Shown piece by piece: positions 13,276 through 24,578 of a stretch of DNA of 64,000 bases. Within the stretch, counting starts at the first letter, position 1. Each line of letters begins with the position of its first letter. Origin of the DNA: Ixodes scapularis (Eukaryota; Arthropoda; Arachnida; Ixodida; Ixodidae); the NCBI RefSeq assembly GCF_016920785.2, contig NW_024609953.1, positions 682,001-746,000 on the forward strand, written 5' to 3'. The position numbers were made by a program, and so were the translations under genes. The notes beneath the pieces were generated by a model. That model had not been told where the DNA came from and did no database searches. It worked only from the letters and a program-made list of their open reading frames with translations.

Positions 13276-13298
13276 TCTCCAATAATTCGCTTTCACCG

Positions 13299-14462
13299 CG
13301 GCAATAGCCGACATCGTGGACACGGTGAACGAATAAAACCGCGCCGAACGTCTCTCGACAGGGGCCGTGCTCTCTCCAATAATTCGCTTTCACCGAGGCA
13401 ATAGCCGACATCGTGGACACGGTGAACGAATAAAACCGCGCCGAACGTCTCTCGACAGGGGCCGTGCTCTCTCCAATAATTCGCTTTCACCGAGGCAATA
13501 GCCGACATCGTGGACACGGTGAACGAATAAAACCGCGCCGAACGTCTCTCGACAGGGGCCGTGCTCTCTCCAATAATTCGCTTTCACCGAGGCAATAGCC
13601 GACATCGTGGACACGGTGAACGAATAAAACCGCGCCGAACGTCTCTCGACAGGGGCCGTGCTCTCTCCAATAATTCGTTTTCACCGCGGCAATAGCCGAC
13701 ATCGTGGACACGGTGAACGAATAAAACCGCGCCGAACGTCTCTCGACAGGGGCCGTGCTCTCTCCAATAATTCGCTTTCACCGAGGCAATAGCCGACATC
13801 GTGGACACGGTGAACGAATAAAACCGCGCCGAACGTCTCTCGACAGGGGCCGTGCTCTCTCCAATATTTCGCTTTCACCGCGGCAATAGCCGACATCGTG
13901 GACACGGTGAACGAATAAAACCGCGCCGAACGTCTCCCGTCAGGGGCCGTGCTCTCTCCAATAATTCGCTTTCACCGAGGCAATAGCCGACATCGTGGAC
14001 ACGGTGAACGAATAAAACCGCGCCGAAAGTCTCTCGACAGGGGCCGTGCTCTCTCCAATAATTCGCTTTCACCGCGGCAATAGCCGACATCGTGGACACG
14101 GTGAACGAATAAAACCGCGCCGAACGTCTCCCGTCAGGGGCCGTGCTCTCTCCAATAATTCGCTTTCACCGAGGCAATAGCCGACATCGTGGACACGGTG
14201 AACGAATAAAACCGCTTCGAACGTCTCTCGACAGGGGCCGTGCTCTCTCCAATAATTCGCTTTCACCGCGGCAATAGCCGACATCGTGGACACGGTGAAC
14301 GAATAAAACCGCGCCGAACGTCTCCCGTCAGGGGCCGTGCTCTCTCCAATAATTCGCTTTCACCGCGGCAATAGCCGACATCGTGGACACGGTGAACGAA
14401 TAAAACCGCGCCGAACGTCTCTCGTCAGGGGCCGTGCTCTCTCCAATAATTCGCTTTCACCG
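13299..14462. repeat. Satellite block F, 12 monomers copied from or to 23.6 kb
   Basis: Monomers carry GACATC and mostly CTCTCGACAGG, a variant not seen in block E. Rare marks match the segment near 23,577-24,570 at a constant offset of 10,278 bp: ATTCGTTTTC (13,673 and 23,951), CGAAAGTCTCTCG (about 14,024 and 24,302) and CCGCTTCGAACG (about 14,213 and 24,491). The offset equals 106 monomers minus 4 bp, exactly the net loss from the small deletions lying in between. Similarity ends near 14,300, after which the flanks differ. Confidence 0.87.
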
Positions 14463-17400
14463 AGGCAATAGCCGAGATCGTGGACACGGTGAACGAATAA
14501 AACCGCGCCGAACGTCTCCCGTCAGGGGCCGTGCTCTCTCGAATAATTCGCTTTCACCGCGGCAATAGCCGAGATCGTGGACACGGTGAACGAATAAAAC
14601 CGCGCCGAACGTCTCCCGTCAGGGGCCGTGCTCTCTCCAATAAATCGCTTTCACCGAGGCAATAGCCGAGATCGTGGACACGGTGAACGAATAAAACCGC
14701 GCCGAACGTCTCTCGTCAGGGGCCGTGCTCTCTCCAATAATTCGCTTTCACCGAGGCAATAGCCGAGATCGTGGACACGGTGAACGAATAAAACCGCGCC
14801 GAACGTCTCTCGTCAGGGGCCGTGCTCTCTCCAATAATTCGCTTTCACCGAGGCAATAGCCGAGATCGTGGACACGGTGAACGAATAAAACCGCGCCGAA
14901 CGTCTCCCGTCAGGGGCCGTGCTCTCTCCAATAATTCGCTTTCACCGAGGCAATAGCCGAGATCGTGGACACGGTGAACGAATAAAACCGCGCCGAACGC
15001 TCCCGTCAGGGGCCGTGCTCTCTCCAATAATTCGCTTTCACCGAGGCAATAGCCGAGATCGTGGACACGGTGAACGAATAAAACCGCGCCGAACGTCTCT
15101 CGTCAGGGGCCGTGCTCTCTCCAATAATTCGCTTTCACCGAGGCAATAGCCGAGATCGTGGACACGGTGAACGAATAAAACCGCGCCGAACGTCTCCCGT
15201 CAGGGGCCGTGCTCTCTCCAATAATTCGCTTTCACCGAGGCAATAGCCGAGATCGTGGACACGGTGAACGAATAAAACCGCGCCGAACGTCTCCCGTCAG
15301 GGGCCGTGCTCTCTCCAATAATTCGCTTTCACCGAGGCAATAGCCGAGATCGTGGACACGGTGAACGAATAAAACCGCGCCGAACGTCTCCCGTCAGGGG
15401 CCGTGCTCTCTCCAATTATTCGCTTTCACCGAGGCAATAGCCGAGATCGTGGACACGGTGAACGAATAAAACCGCGCCGAACGTCTCCCGTCAGGGGCCG
15501 TGCTCTCTCCTATAATTCGCTTTCACCGAGGCAATAGCCGAGATCGTGGACACGGTGAACGAATAAAACCGCGCCGAACGTCTCTCGTCAGGGGCCGTGC
15601 TCTCTCCAATAATTCGCTTTCACCGAGGCAATAGCCGACATCGTGGACACGGTGAACGAATAAAACCGCGCCGAACGTCTCTCGTCAGGGGCCGTGCTCT
15701 CTCCAATAATTCGCTTTCACCGAGGCAATAGCCGAGATCGTGGACACGGTGAACGAATAAAACCGCGCCGAACGTCTCCCGTCAGGGGCCGTGCTCTCTC
15801 CAATAATTCGCTTTCACCGAGGCAATAGCCGAGATCGTGGACACGGTGAACGAATAAAACCGCGCCGAACGTCTCTCGTCAGGGGCCGTGCTCTCTCCAA
15901 TAATTCGCTTTCACCGAGGCAATAGCCGAGATCGTGGACACGGTGAACGAATAAAACCGCGCCGAACGTCTCCCGTCAGGGGCCGTGCTCTCTCCAATAA
16001 TTGGCTTTCACCGAGGCAATAGCCGAGATCGTGGACACGGTGAACGAATAAAACCGCGCCGAACGTCTCCCGTCAGGGGCCGTGCTCTCTCCAATAATTC
16101 GCTTTCACCGAGGCAATAGCCGAGATCGTGGACACGGTGAACGAATAAAACCGCGCCGAACGTCTCTCGTCAGGGGCCGTGCTCTCTCCAATAATTCGCT
16201 TTCACCGAGGCAATAGCCGAGATCCTGGACACGGTGAACGAATAAAACCGCGCCGAACGTCTCCCGTCAGGGGCCGTGCTCTCTCCAATAATTCGCTTTC
16301 ACCGAGGCAATAGCCGAGATCGTGGACACGGTGAACGAATAAAACCGCGCCGAACGTCTCCCGTCAGGGGCCGTGCTCTCTCCAATAATTCGCTTTCACC
16401 GAGGCAATAGCCGAGATCGTGGACACGGTGAACGAATAAAACCGCGCCGAACGTCTCCCGTCAGGGGCCGTGCTCTCTCCAATAATTCGCTTTCACCGAG
16501 GCAATAGCCGAGATCGTGGACACGGTGAACGAATAAAACCGCGCCGAACGTCTCCCGTCAGGGGCCGTGCTCTCTCCAATAATTCGCTTTCACCTAGGCA
16601 ATAGCCGAGATCGTGGACACGGTGAACGAATAAAACCGCGCCGAACGTCTCCCGTCAGGGGCCGTGCTCTCTCCAATAATTCGCTTTCACCGAGGCAATA
16701 GCCGAGATCGTGGACACGGTGAACGAATAAAACCGCGCCGAACGTCTCTCGTCAGGGGCCGTGCTCTCTCCAATAATTCGCTTTCACCGAGGCAATAGCC
16801 AAGATCGTGGACACGGTGAACGAATAAAACCGCGCCGAACGTCTCTCGTCAGGGGCCGTGCTCTCTCCAATAATTCGCTTTCACCGCGGCAATAGCCGAG
16901 ATCGTGGACACGGTGAACGAATAAAACCGCGCCGAACGTCTCCCGTCAGGGGCCGTGCTCTCTCCAATAATTCGCTTTCACCGAGGCAATAGCCGAGATC
17001 GTGGACACGGTGAACGAATAAAACCGCGCCGAACGTCTCCCGTCAGGGGCCGTGCTCTCTTCAATAATTCGCTTTCACCGAGGCAATAGCCGAGATCGTG
17101 GACACGGTGAACGAATAAAACCGCGCCGAACGTCTCTCGTCAGGGGCCGTGCTCTCTCCAATAATTCGCTTTCACCGCGGCAATAGCCGAGATCGTGGAC
17201 ACGGTGAACGAATAAAACCGCGCCGAACGTCTCCCGTCAGGGGCCGTGCTCTCTCCAATAATTCGCTTTCACCGAGGCAATAGCCGAGATCGTGGACACG
17301 GTGAACGAATAAAACCGCGCCGAACGTCTCCCGTCAGGGGCCGTGCTCTCCAATAATTCGCTTTCACCGAGGCAATAGCCGAGATCGTGGACACGGTGAA

Positions 17401-17466
17401 CGAATAAAACCGCGCCGAACGTCTCCCGTCAGGGGCCGTGCTCTCTCCAATAATTCGCCTTCACCG
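14463..17466. repeat. Satellite block G, 31 GAGATC monomers
   Basis: From 14,463 the monomers change GACATC to GAGATC and most start AGGC. CTCCCG and CTCTCG monomers are interspersed. One GACATC monomer (about 15,625-15,721) lies inside the block. Two monomers have small deletions: GAACGCTCCCG near 15,000 (-1) and GTGCTCTCCAAT near 17,348 (-2). The same GAGATC type dominates the right half of the window, so this is either an older outpost or a segment moved from there. Confidence 0.87.
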
Positions 17467-20400
17467 AGGCAATAGCCGACATCGTGGACACGGTGAACGA
17501 ATAAAACCGCGCCGAACGTCTCCCGTCAGGGGCCGTGCTCTCTCCAATAATTCGCTTTCACCGAGGCAATAGCCGACATCGTGGACACGGTGAACGAATA
17601 AAACCGCGCCGAACGTCTCTCGACAGGGGCCGTGCTCTCTCCAATAATTCGCTTTCACCGAAGCAATAGCCGACATCGTGGACACGGTGAACGAATAAAA
17701 CCGCGCCGAACGTCTCTCGTCAGGGGCCGTGCTCTCTCCAATAATTCGCTTTCACCGAGGCAATAGCCGACATCGTGGACACGGTGAACGAATAAAACCG
17801 CGCTGAACGTCTCCCGTCAGGGGCCGTGCTCTCTCCAATAATTCGCTTTCACCGCGGCAATAGCCGACATCGTGGACACGGTGAACGAATAAAACCGCGC
17901 CGAACGTCTCTCGACAGGGGCCGTGCTCTCTCCAATAATTCGCTTTCACCGAGGCAATAGCCGACATCGTGGACACGGTGAACGAATAAAACCGCGCCGA
18001 ACGTCTCCCGTCAGGGGCCGTGCTCTCTCCAATAATTCGCTTTCACCGAGGCAATAGCCGACATCGTGGACACGGTGAACGAATAAAACCGCGCCGAACG
18101 TCTCTCGTCAGGGGCCGTCCTCTCTCCAATAATTCGCTTTCACCGCGGCAATAGCCGACATCGTGGACACGGTGAACGAATAAAACCGCGCCGAACGTCT
18201 CTCGTCAGGGGCCGTGCTCTCTCCAATAATTCGCTTTCACCGAGGCAATAGCCGACATCGTGGACACGGTGAACGAATAAAACCGCGCCGAACGTCTCCC
18301 GTCAGGGGCCGTGCTCTCTCCAATAATTCGCTTTCACCGAGGCAATAGCCGACATCGTGGACACGGTGAACGAATAAAACCGCGCCGAACGTCTCTCGAC
18401 AGGGGCCGTGCTCTCTCCAATAATTCGCTTTCACCGAGGCAATAGCCGACATCGTCGACACGGTGAACGAATAAAACCGCGCCGAACGTCTCCCGTCAGG
18501 GGCCGTGCTCTCTCCAATAATTCGCTTTTACCGAGGCAATAGCCGACATCGTGGACACGGTGAACGAATGAAACCGCGCCGAACGTCTCTCGACAGGGGC
18601 CGTGCTCTCTCCAATAATTCGCTTTCACCGAGGCAATAGCCGACATCGTGGACACGGTGAACGAATAAAACCGCGCCGAACGTCTCTCGTCAGGGGCCGT
18701 TCTCTCTCCAATAATTCGCTTTCACCGAGGCAATAGCCGACATCGTGGACACGGTGAACGAATAAAACCGCGCCGAACGTCTCTCGACAGGGGCCGTGCT
18801 CTCTCCAATAATTCGCTTTCACCGAGGCAATAGCCGACATCGTGGACACGGTGAACGAATAAAACCGCGCCGAACGTCTCTCGTCAGGGGCCGTGCTCTC
18901 TCCAATAATTCGCTTTCACCGAGGCAATAGCCGACATGGTGGACACGGTGAACGAATAAAACCGCGCCGAACGTCTCCCGTCAGGGGCCGTGCTCTCTCC
19001 AATAATTCGCTTTCACCACGGCAATAGCCGACATCGTGGACACGGTGAACGAATAAAACCGCGCCGAACGTCTCTCGACAGGGGCCGTGCTCTCTCCAAT
19101 AATTCGCTTTCACCGAGGCAATAGCCGACATCGTGGACACGGTGAACGAATAAAACCGCGCCGAACGTCTCCCGTCAGGGGCCGTGCTCTCTCCAATAAT
19201 TCGCTTTCACCGAGGCAATAGCCGACATCGTGGACACGGTGAACGAATAAAACCGCGCCGAACGTCTCTCGTCAGGGGCCGTGCTCTCTCCAATAATTCG
19301 CTTTCACCGCGGCAATAGCCGACATCGTGGACACGGGGAACGAATAAAACCGCGCCGAACGTTTCTCGTCAGGGGCCGTGCTCTCTCCAATAATTCGCTT
19401 TCACCGAGGCAATAGCCGACATCGTGGACACGGTGAACGAATAAAACCGCGCCGAACGTCTCCCGTCAGGGGCCGTGCTCTCTCCAATAATTCGCTTTCA
19501 CCGAGGCAATAGCCGACATCGTGGACACGGTGAACGAATAAAACCGCGCCGAACGTCTCTCGTCAGGGGCCGTGCTCTCTCCAATAATTCGCTTTCACCG
19601 AGGCAATAGCCGACATCGTGGACACGGTGAACGAATAAAACCGCGCCGAACGTCTCTCGACAGGGGCCGTGCTCTCTCCAATAATTCGCTTTCACCGCGG
19701 CAATAGCCGACATCGTGGACACGGTGAACGAATAAAACCGCCCCGAACGTCTCCCGTCAGGGGCCGTGCTCTCTCCGATAATTCGCTTTCACCGAGGCAA
19801 TAGCCGACATCGTGGACACGGTGAACGAATAAAACCGCACCGAACGTCTCTCGACAGGGGCCGTGCTCTCTCCAATAATTCGCTTTCACCGAGGCAATAG
19901 CCGACATCGTGGACACGGTGAACGAATAAAACCGCGCCGAACGTCTCCCGTCAGGGGCCGTGCTCTCTCCAATAATTCGCTTTCACCGAGGCAATAGCCG
20001 AGATCGTGGACACGGTGAACGAATAAAACCGCGCCGAACGTCTCTCGTCAGGGGCCGTGCTCCCTCCTATAATTCGCTTTCACCGCGGCAATAGCCGACA
20101 TCGTGGACACGGTGAACGAATAAAACCGCGCCGAACGTCTCTCGTCAGGGGCCGTGCTCCCTCCAATAATTCGCTTTCACCGCGGCAATAGCCGACATCG
20201 TGGACACGGTGAACGAATAAAACCGCGCCGAACGTCTCCCGTCAGGGGCCGTGCTCTCTTCAATAATTCGCTTTCACCGAGGCAATAGCCGAGATCGTGG
20301 ACACGGTGAACGAATAAAACCGCGCCGAACGTCTCTCGTCAGGGGCCGTGCTCCCTCCAATATTTCGCTTTCACCGCGGCAATAGCCGACATCGTGGACA

Positions 20401-20968
20401 AGGTGAACGAATAAAACCGCGCCGAACGTCTCCCGTCAGGGGCCGTGCTCTCTCCAATAATTCGCTTTCACCGAGGCAATAGCCGAGATCGTGGACACGG
20501 TGAACGAATAAAACCGCGCCGAACGTCTCTCGACAGGGGCCGTGCTCTCTCCAATTATTCGCTTTCACCGCGGCAATAGCCGACATCGTGGACACGGTGA
20601 ACGAATAAAACCCGCCGAACGTCTCTCGTCAGGGGCCGTGCTCCCTCCAATAATTCGCTTTCACCGCGGCAATAGCCGACATCGTGGACACGGTGAACGA
20701 ATAAAACCGCGCCGAACGTCTCTCGTCAGGGGCCGTGCTCTCTCCAATAATTCGCTTTCACCGAGGCAATAGCCGACATCGTGGACACGGTGAACGAATA
20801 AAACCGCGCCGAACGTCTCCCGTCAGGGGCCGTGCTCTCTCCAATAATTCGCTTTCACCGCGGCAATAGCCGACATCGTGGACACGGTGAACGAATAAAA
20901 CCGCGCCGAACGTCTCCCGTCAGGGGCCGTGCTCTCTCCAATAATTCGCTTTCACCGCGGCAATAGCC

Positions 20969-20988
20969 GACATCGTGGTCACGGTGAA
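20969..20988. repeat. Relic GTGGTCAC monomer inside block H
   Basis: The only GTGGTCAC seen after block D is at about 20,975-20,982, in an otherwise H-type monomer. It restores the TCACGGTGA palindrome that was lost when GTGGACAC took over near 8.2 kb. It could be a surviving ancestral monomer, a conversion patch from block D, or a chance reversion of one base. Confidence 0.75.
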
Positions 20989-21727
20989 CGAATAAAACCG
21001 CGCCGAACGTCTCTCGACAGGGGCCGTGCTCTCTCCAATAATTCGCTTTCACCGAGGCAATAGCCGACATCGTGGACACGGTGAACGAATAAAACCGCGC
21101 CGAACGTCTCCCGTCAGGGGCCGTGCTCTCTCCAATAATTCGCTTTCACCGCGGCAATAGCCGACATCGTGGACACGGTGAACGAATAAAACCGCGCTGA
21201 ACGTCTCTCGACAGGGGCCGTGCTCTCTCCAATAATTCGCTTTCACCGAGGCAATAGCCGACATCGTGGACACGGTGAACGAATAAAACCGCGCCGAACG
21301 TCTCTCGACAGGGGCCGTGCTCTCTCCAATAATTCGCTTTCACCGCGGCAATAGCCGACATCGTGGACACGGTGAACGAATAAAACCGCGCCTAACGTCT
21401 CTCGACAGGGGCCGTGCTCTCTCCAATAATTCGCTTTCACCGAGGCAATAGCCTACATCGTGGACACGGTGAACGAATAAAACCGCGCCGAACGTCTCTC
21501 GACAGGGGCCGTGCTCTCTCCAATAATTCGCTTTCACCGCGGCAATAGCCGACATCGTGGACACGGTGAACGAATAAAACCGCGCCGAACGTCTCTCGAC
21601 AGGGGCCGTGCTCTCTCCAATAATTCGCTTTCACCGAGGCAATAGCCGACATCGTGGACACGGTGAACGAATAAAACCGCGCCGAACGTCTCCCGTCAGG
21701 GGCCGTGCTCTCTCCAATATTTCGCTT

Positions 21728-23280
21728 TCACCGAGGCAATAGCCGACATCGTGGACACGGTGAACGAATAAAACCGCGCCGAACGTCTCTCGACAGGGGC
21801 CGTGCTCTCTCCAATAATTCGCTTTCACCGCGGCAATAGCCGACATCGTGGACACGGTGAACGAATAAAACCGCGCCGAACGTCTCTCGACAGGGGCCGT
21901 GCTCTCTCCAATAATTCGCTTTCACCGCGGCAATAGCCGACATCGTGGACACGGTGAACGAATAAAACCGCGCCGAACGTCTCTCGACAGGGGCCGTGCT
22001 CTCTCCAATAATTCGCTTTCACCGAGGCAATAGCCGACATCGTGGACACGGTGAACGAATAAAACCGCGCCGAACGTCTCTCGACAGGGGCCGTGCTCTC
22101 TCCAATAATTCGCTTTCACCGCGGCAATAGCCGACATCGTGGACACGGTGAACGAATAAAACCGCGACGAACGTCTCCCGTCAGGGGCCGTGCTGTCTCC
22201 AATAATTCGCTTTCACCGCGGCAATAGCCGACATCGTGGACACGGTGAACGAATAAAACCGCGCCGAACGTCTCTCGACAGGTACCGTGCTCTCTCCAAT
22301 AATTCGCTTTCACCGAGGCAATAGCCGACATCGTGGACACGGTGAACGAATAAAACCGCGCCGAACGTCTCTCGACAGGGGCCGTGCTCTCTCCAATAAT
22401 TCGCTTTCACCGCGGCAATAGCCGACATCGTGGACACGGTGAACGAATAAAACCGCGCCGAACGTCTCTCGACAGGGGCCGTGCTCTCTCCAATAATTCG
22501 CTTTCACCGCGGCAATAGCCGACATCGTGGACACGGTGAACGAATAAAACCGCGCCGAACGTCTCTCGACAGGGGCCGTGCTCTCTCCAATAATTCGCTT
22601 TCACCGAGGCAATAGCCGACATCGTGGACACGGTGAACGAATAAAACCGCGCCGAACGTCTCTCGACAGGGGCCGTGCTCTCTCCAATAATTCGCTTTCA
22701 CCGCGGCAATAGCCGACATCGTGGACACGGTGAACGAATAAAACCGCGCCGAACGTCTCCCGTCAGGGGCCGTGCTCTCTCCAATAATTCGCTTTCACCG
22801 AGGCAATAGCCGACATCGTGGACACGGTGAACGAATAAAACCGCGCCGAACGTCTCTCGACAGGGGCCGTGCTCTCTCCAATAATTCGCTTTCACCGAGG
22901 CAATAGCCGACATCGTGGACACGGTGAACGAATAAAACCGCGCCGTACGTCTCTCGACAGGGGCCGTGCTCTCTCCAATAATTCGCTTTCACCGCGGCAA
23001 TAGCCGACATCGTGGACACGGTGAACGAATAAAACCGCGCCGAACGTCTCTCGACAGGGGCCGTGCTCTCTCCAATAATTCGCTTTCACCGAGGCAATAG
23101 CCGACATCGTGGACACGGTGAACGAATAAAACCGCGCCGAACGTCTCTCGACAGGGGCCGTGTTCTCTCCAATAATTCGCTTTCACCGCGGCAATAGCCG
23201 ACATCGTGGACACGGTGAACGAATAAAACCGCGCCGAACGTCTCCCGTCAGGGGCCGTGCTCTCTCCAATAATTCGCTTT
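21728..23280. repeat. 6-mer and 5-mer tandem duplications in block H
   Basis: A run of monomers with a fixed order of AGGC/CGGC starts and CTCTCGACAGG/CTCCCGTCAGG middles occurs near 21,728-22,146. It recurs 582 bp later (6 x 97) and again 485 bp after that (5 x 97). The third copy has one monomer fewer, which is typical of slippage or unequal exchange by whole units. Private changes such as GACAGGTACC near 22,281 and CCGTACG near 22,944 mark individual copies. Confidence 0.75.
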
Positions 23281-23576
23281 CACCGAGGCAATAGCCGACA
23301 TCGTGGACACGGTGAACGAATAAAACCGCGCCGAACGTCTCTCGACAGGGGCCGTGCTCTCTCCAATAATTCGCTTTCACCGAGGCAATAGCCGACATCG
23401 TGGACACGGTGAACGAATAAAACCGCGCCGAACGTCTCTCGACAGGGGCCGTGCTCTCTCCAATAATTCGCTTTCACCGCGGCAATAGCCGACATCGTGG
23501 ACACGGTGAACGAATAAAACCGCGCCGAACGTCTCCCGTCAGGGGCCGTGCTCTCTCCAATAATTCGCTTTCACCG

Positions 23577-24578
23577 CGGCAATAGCCGACATCGTGGACA
23601 CGGTGAACGAATAAAACCGCGCCGAACGTCTCTCGACAGGGGCCGTGCTCTCTCCAATAATTCGCTTTCACCGAGGCAATAGCCGACATCGTGGACACGG
23701 TGAACGAATAAAACCGCGCCGAACGTCTCTCGACAGGGGCCGTGCTCTCTCCAATAATTCGCTTTCACCGAGGCAATAGCCGACATCGTGGACACGGTGA
23801 ACGAATAAAACCGCGCCGAACGTCTCTCGACAGGGGCCGTGCTCTCTCCAATAATTCGCTTTCACCGAGGCAATAGCCGACATCGTGGACACGGTGAACG
23901 AATAAAACCGCGCCGAACGTCTCTCGACAGGGGCCGTGCTCTCTCCAATAATTCGTTTTCACCGCGGCAATAGCCGACATCGTGGACACGGTGAACGAAT
24001 AAAACCGCGCCGAACGTCTCTCGACAGGGGCCGTGCTCTCTCCAATAATTCGCTTTCACCGAGGCAATAGCCGACATCGTGGACACGGTGAACGAATAAA
24101 ACCGCGCCGAACGTCTCTCGACAGGGGCCGTGCTCTCTCCAATATTTCGCTTTCACCGCGGCAATAGCCGACATCGTGGACACGGTGAACGAATAAAACC
24201 GCGCCGAACGTCTCCCGTCAGGGGCCGTGCTCTCTCCAATAATTCGCTTTCACCGAGGCAATAGCCGACATCGTGGACACGGTGAACGAATAAAACCGCG
24301 CCGAAAGTCTCTCGACAGGGGCCGTGCTCTCTCCAATAATTCGCTTTCACCGCGGCAATAGCCGACATCGTGGACACGGTGAACGAATAAAACCGCGCCG
24401 AACGTCTCCCGTCAGGGGCCGTGCTCTCTCCAATAATTCGCTTTCACCGAGGCAATAGCCGACATCGTGGACACGGTGAACGAATAAAACCGCTTCGAAC
24501 GTCTCTCGACAGGGGCCGTGCTCTCTCCAATAATTCGCTTTCACCGCGGCAATAGCCGACATCGTGGACACGGTGAAC
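23577..24578. repeat. Partner copy of block F
   Basis: This stretch matches 13,299-14,300 at an offset of 10,278 bp, including the rare marks ATTCGTTTTC, CGAAAGTCTCTCG and CCGCTTCGAACG. It lies among monomers of its own type (CTCTCGACAGG), whereas F lies between blocks of other types. This copy is therefore the more likely source and F the derived one. Its left flank has no 11-bp microduplication. Confidence 0.83.

Larger units (their letters stand above)
8245..13298. repeat. Satellite block E, 52 monomers with 3-mer (291-bp) pattern
   Basis: All monomers carry GTGGACAC. Two variable sites (start AGGC or CGGC; middle CTCCCG or CTCTCG) fall in a recurring order of three: AGGC with CTCCCG, CGGC with CTCCCG, CGGC with CTCTCG. 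Clear runs lie at 8,633-9,020, 11,153-11,734 and 12,713-13,100. A CTCTCG monomer is usually followed by an AGGC start, so the two sites travel as a linked trimer. One monomer near 10,074 lost 1 bp. The block ends in the 11-bp microduplication at 13,254-13,275. Confidence 0.85.
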
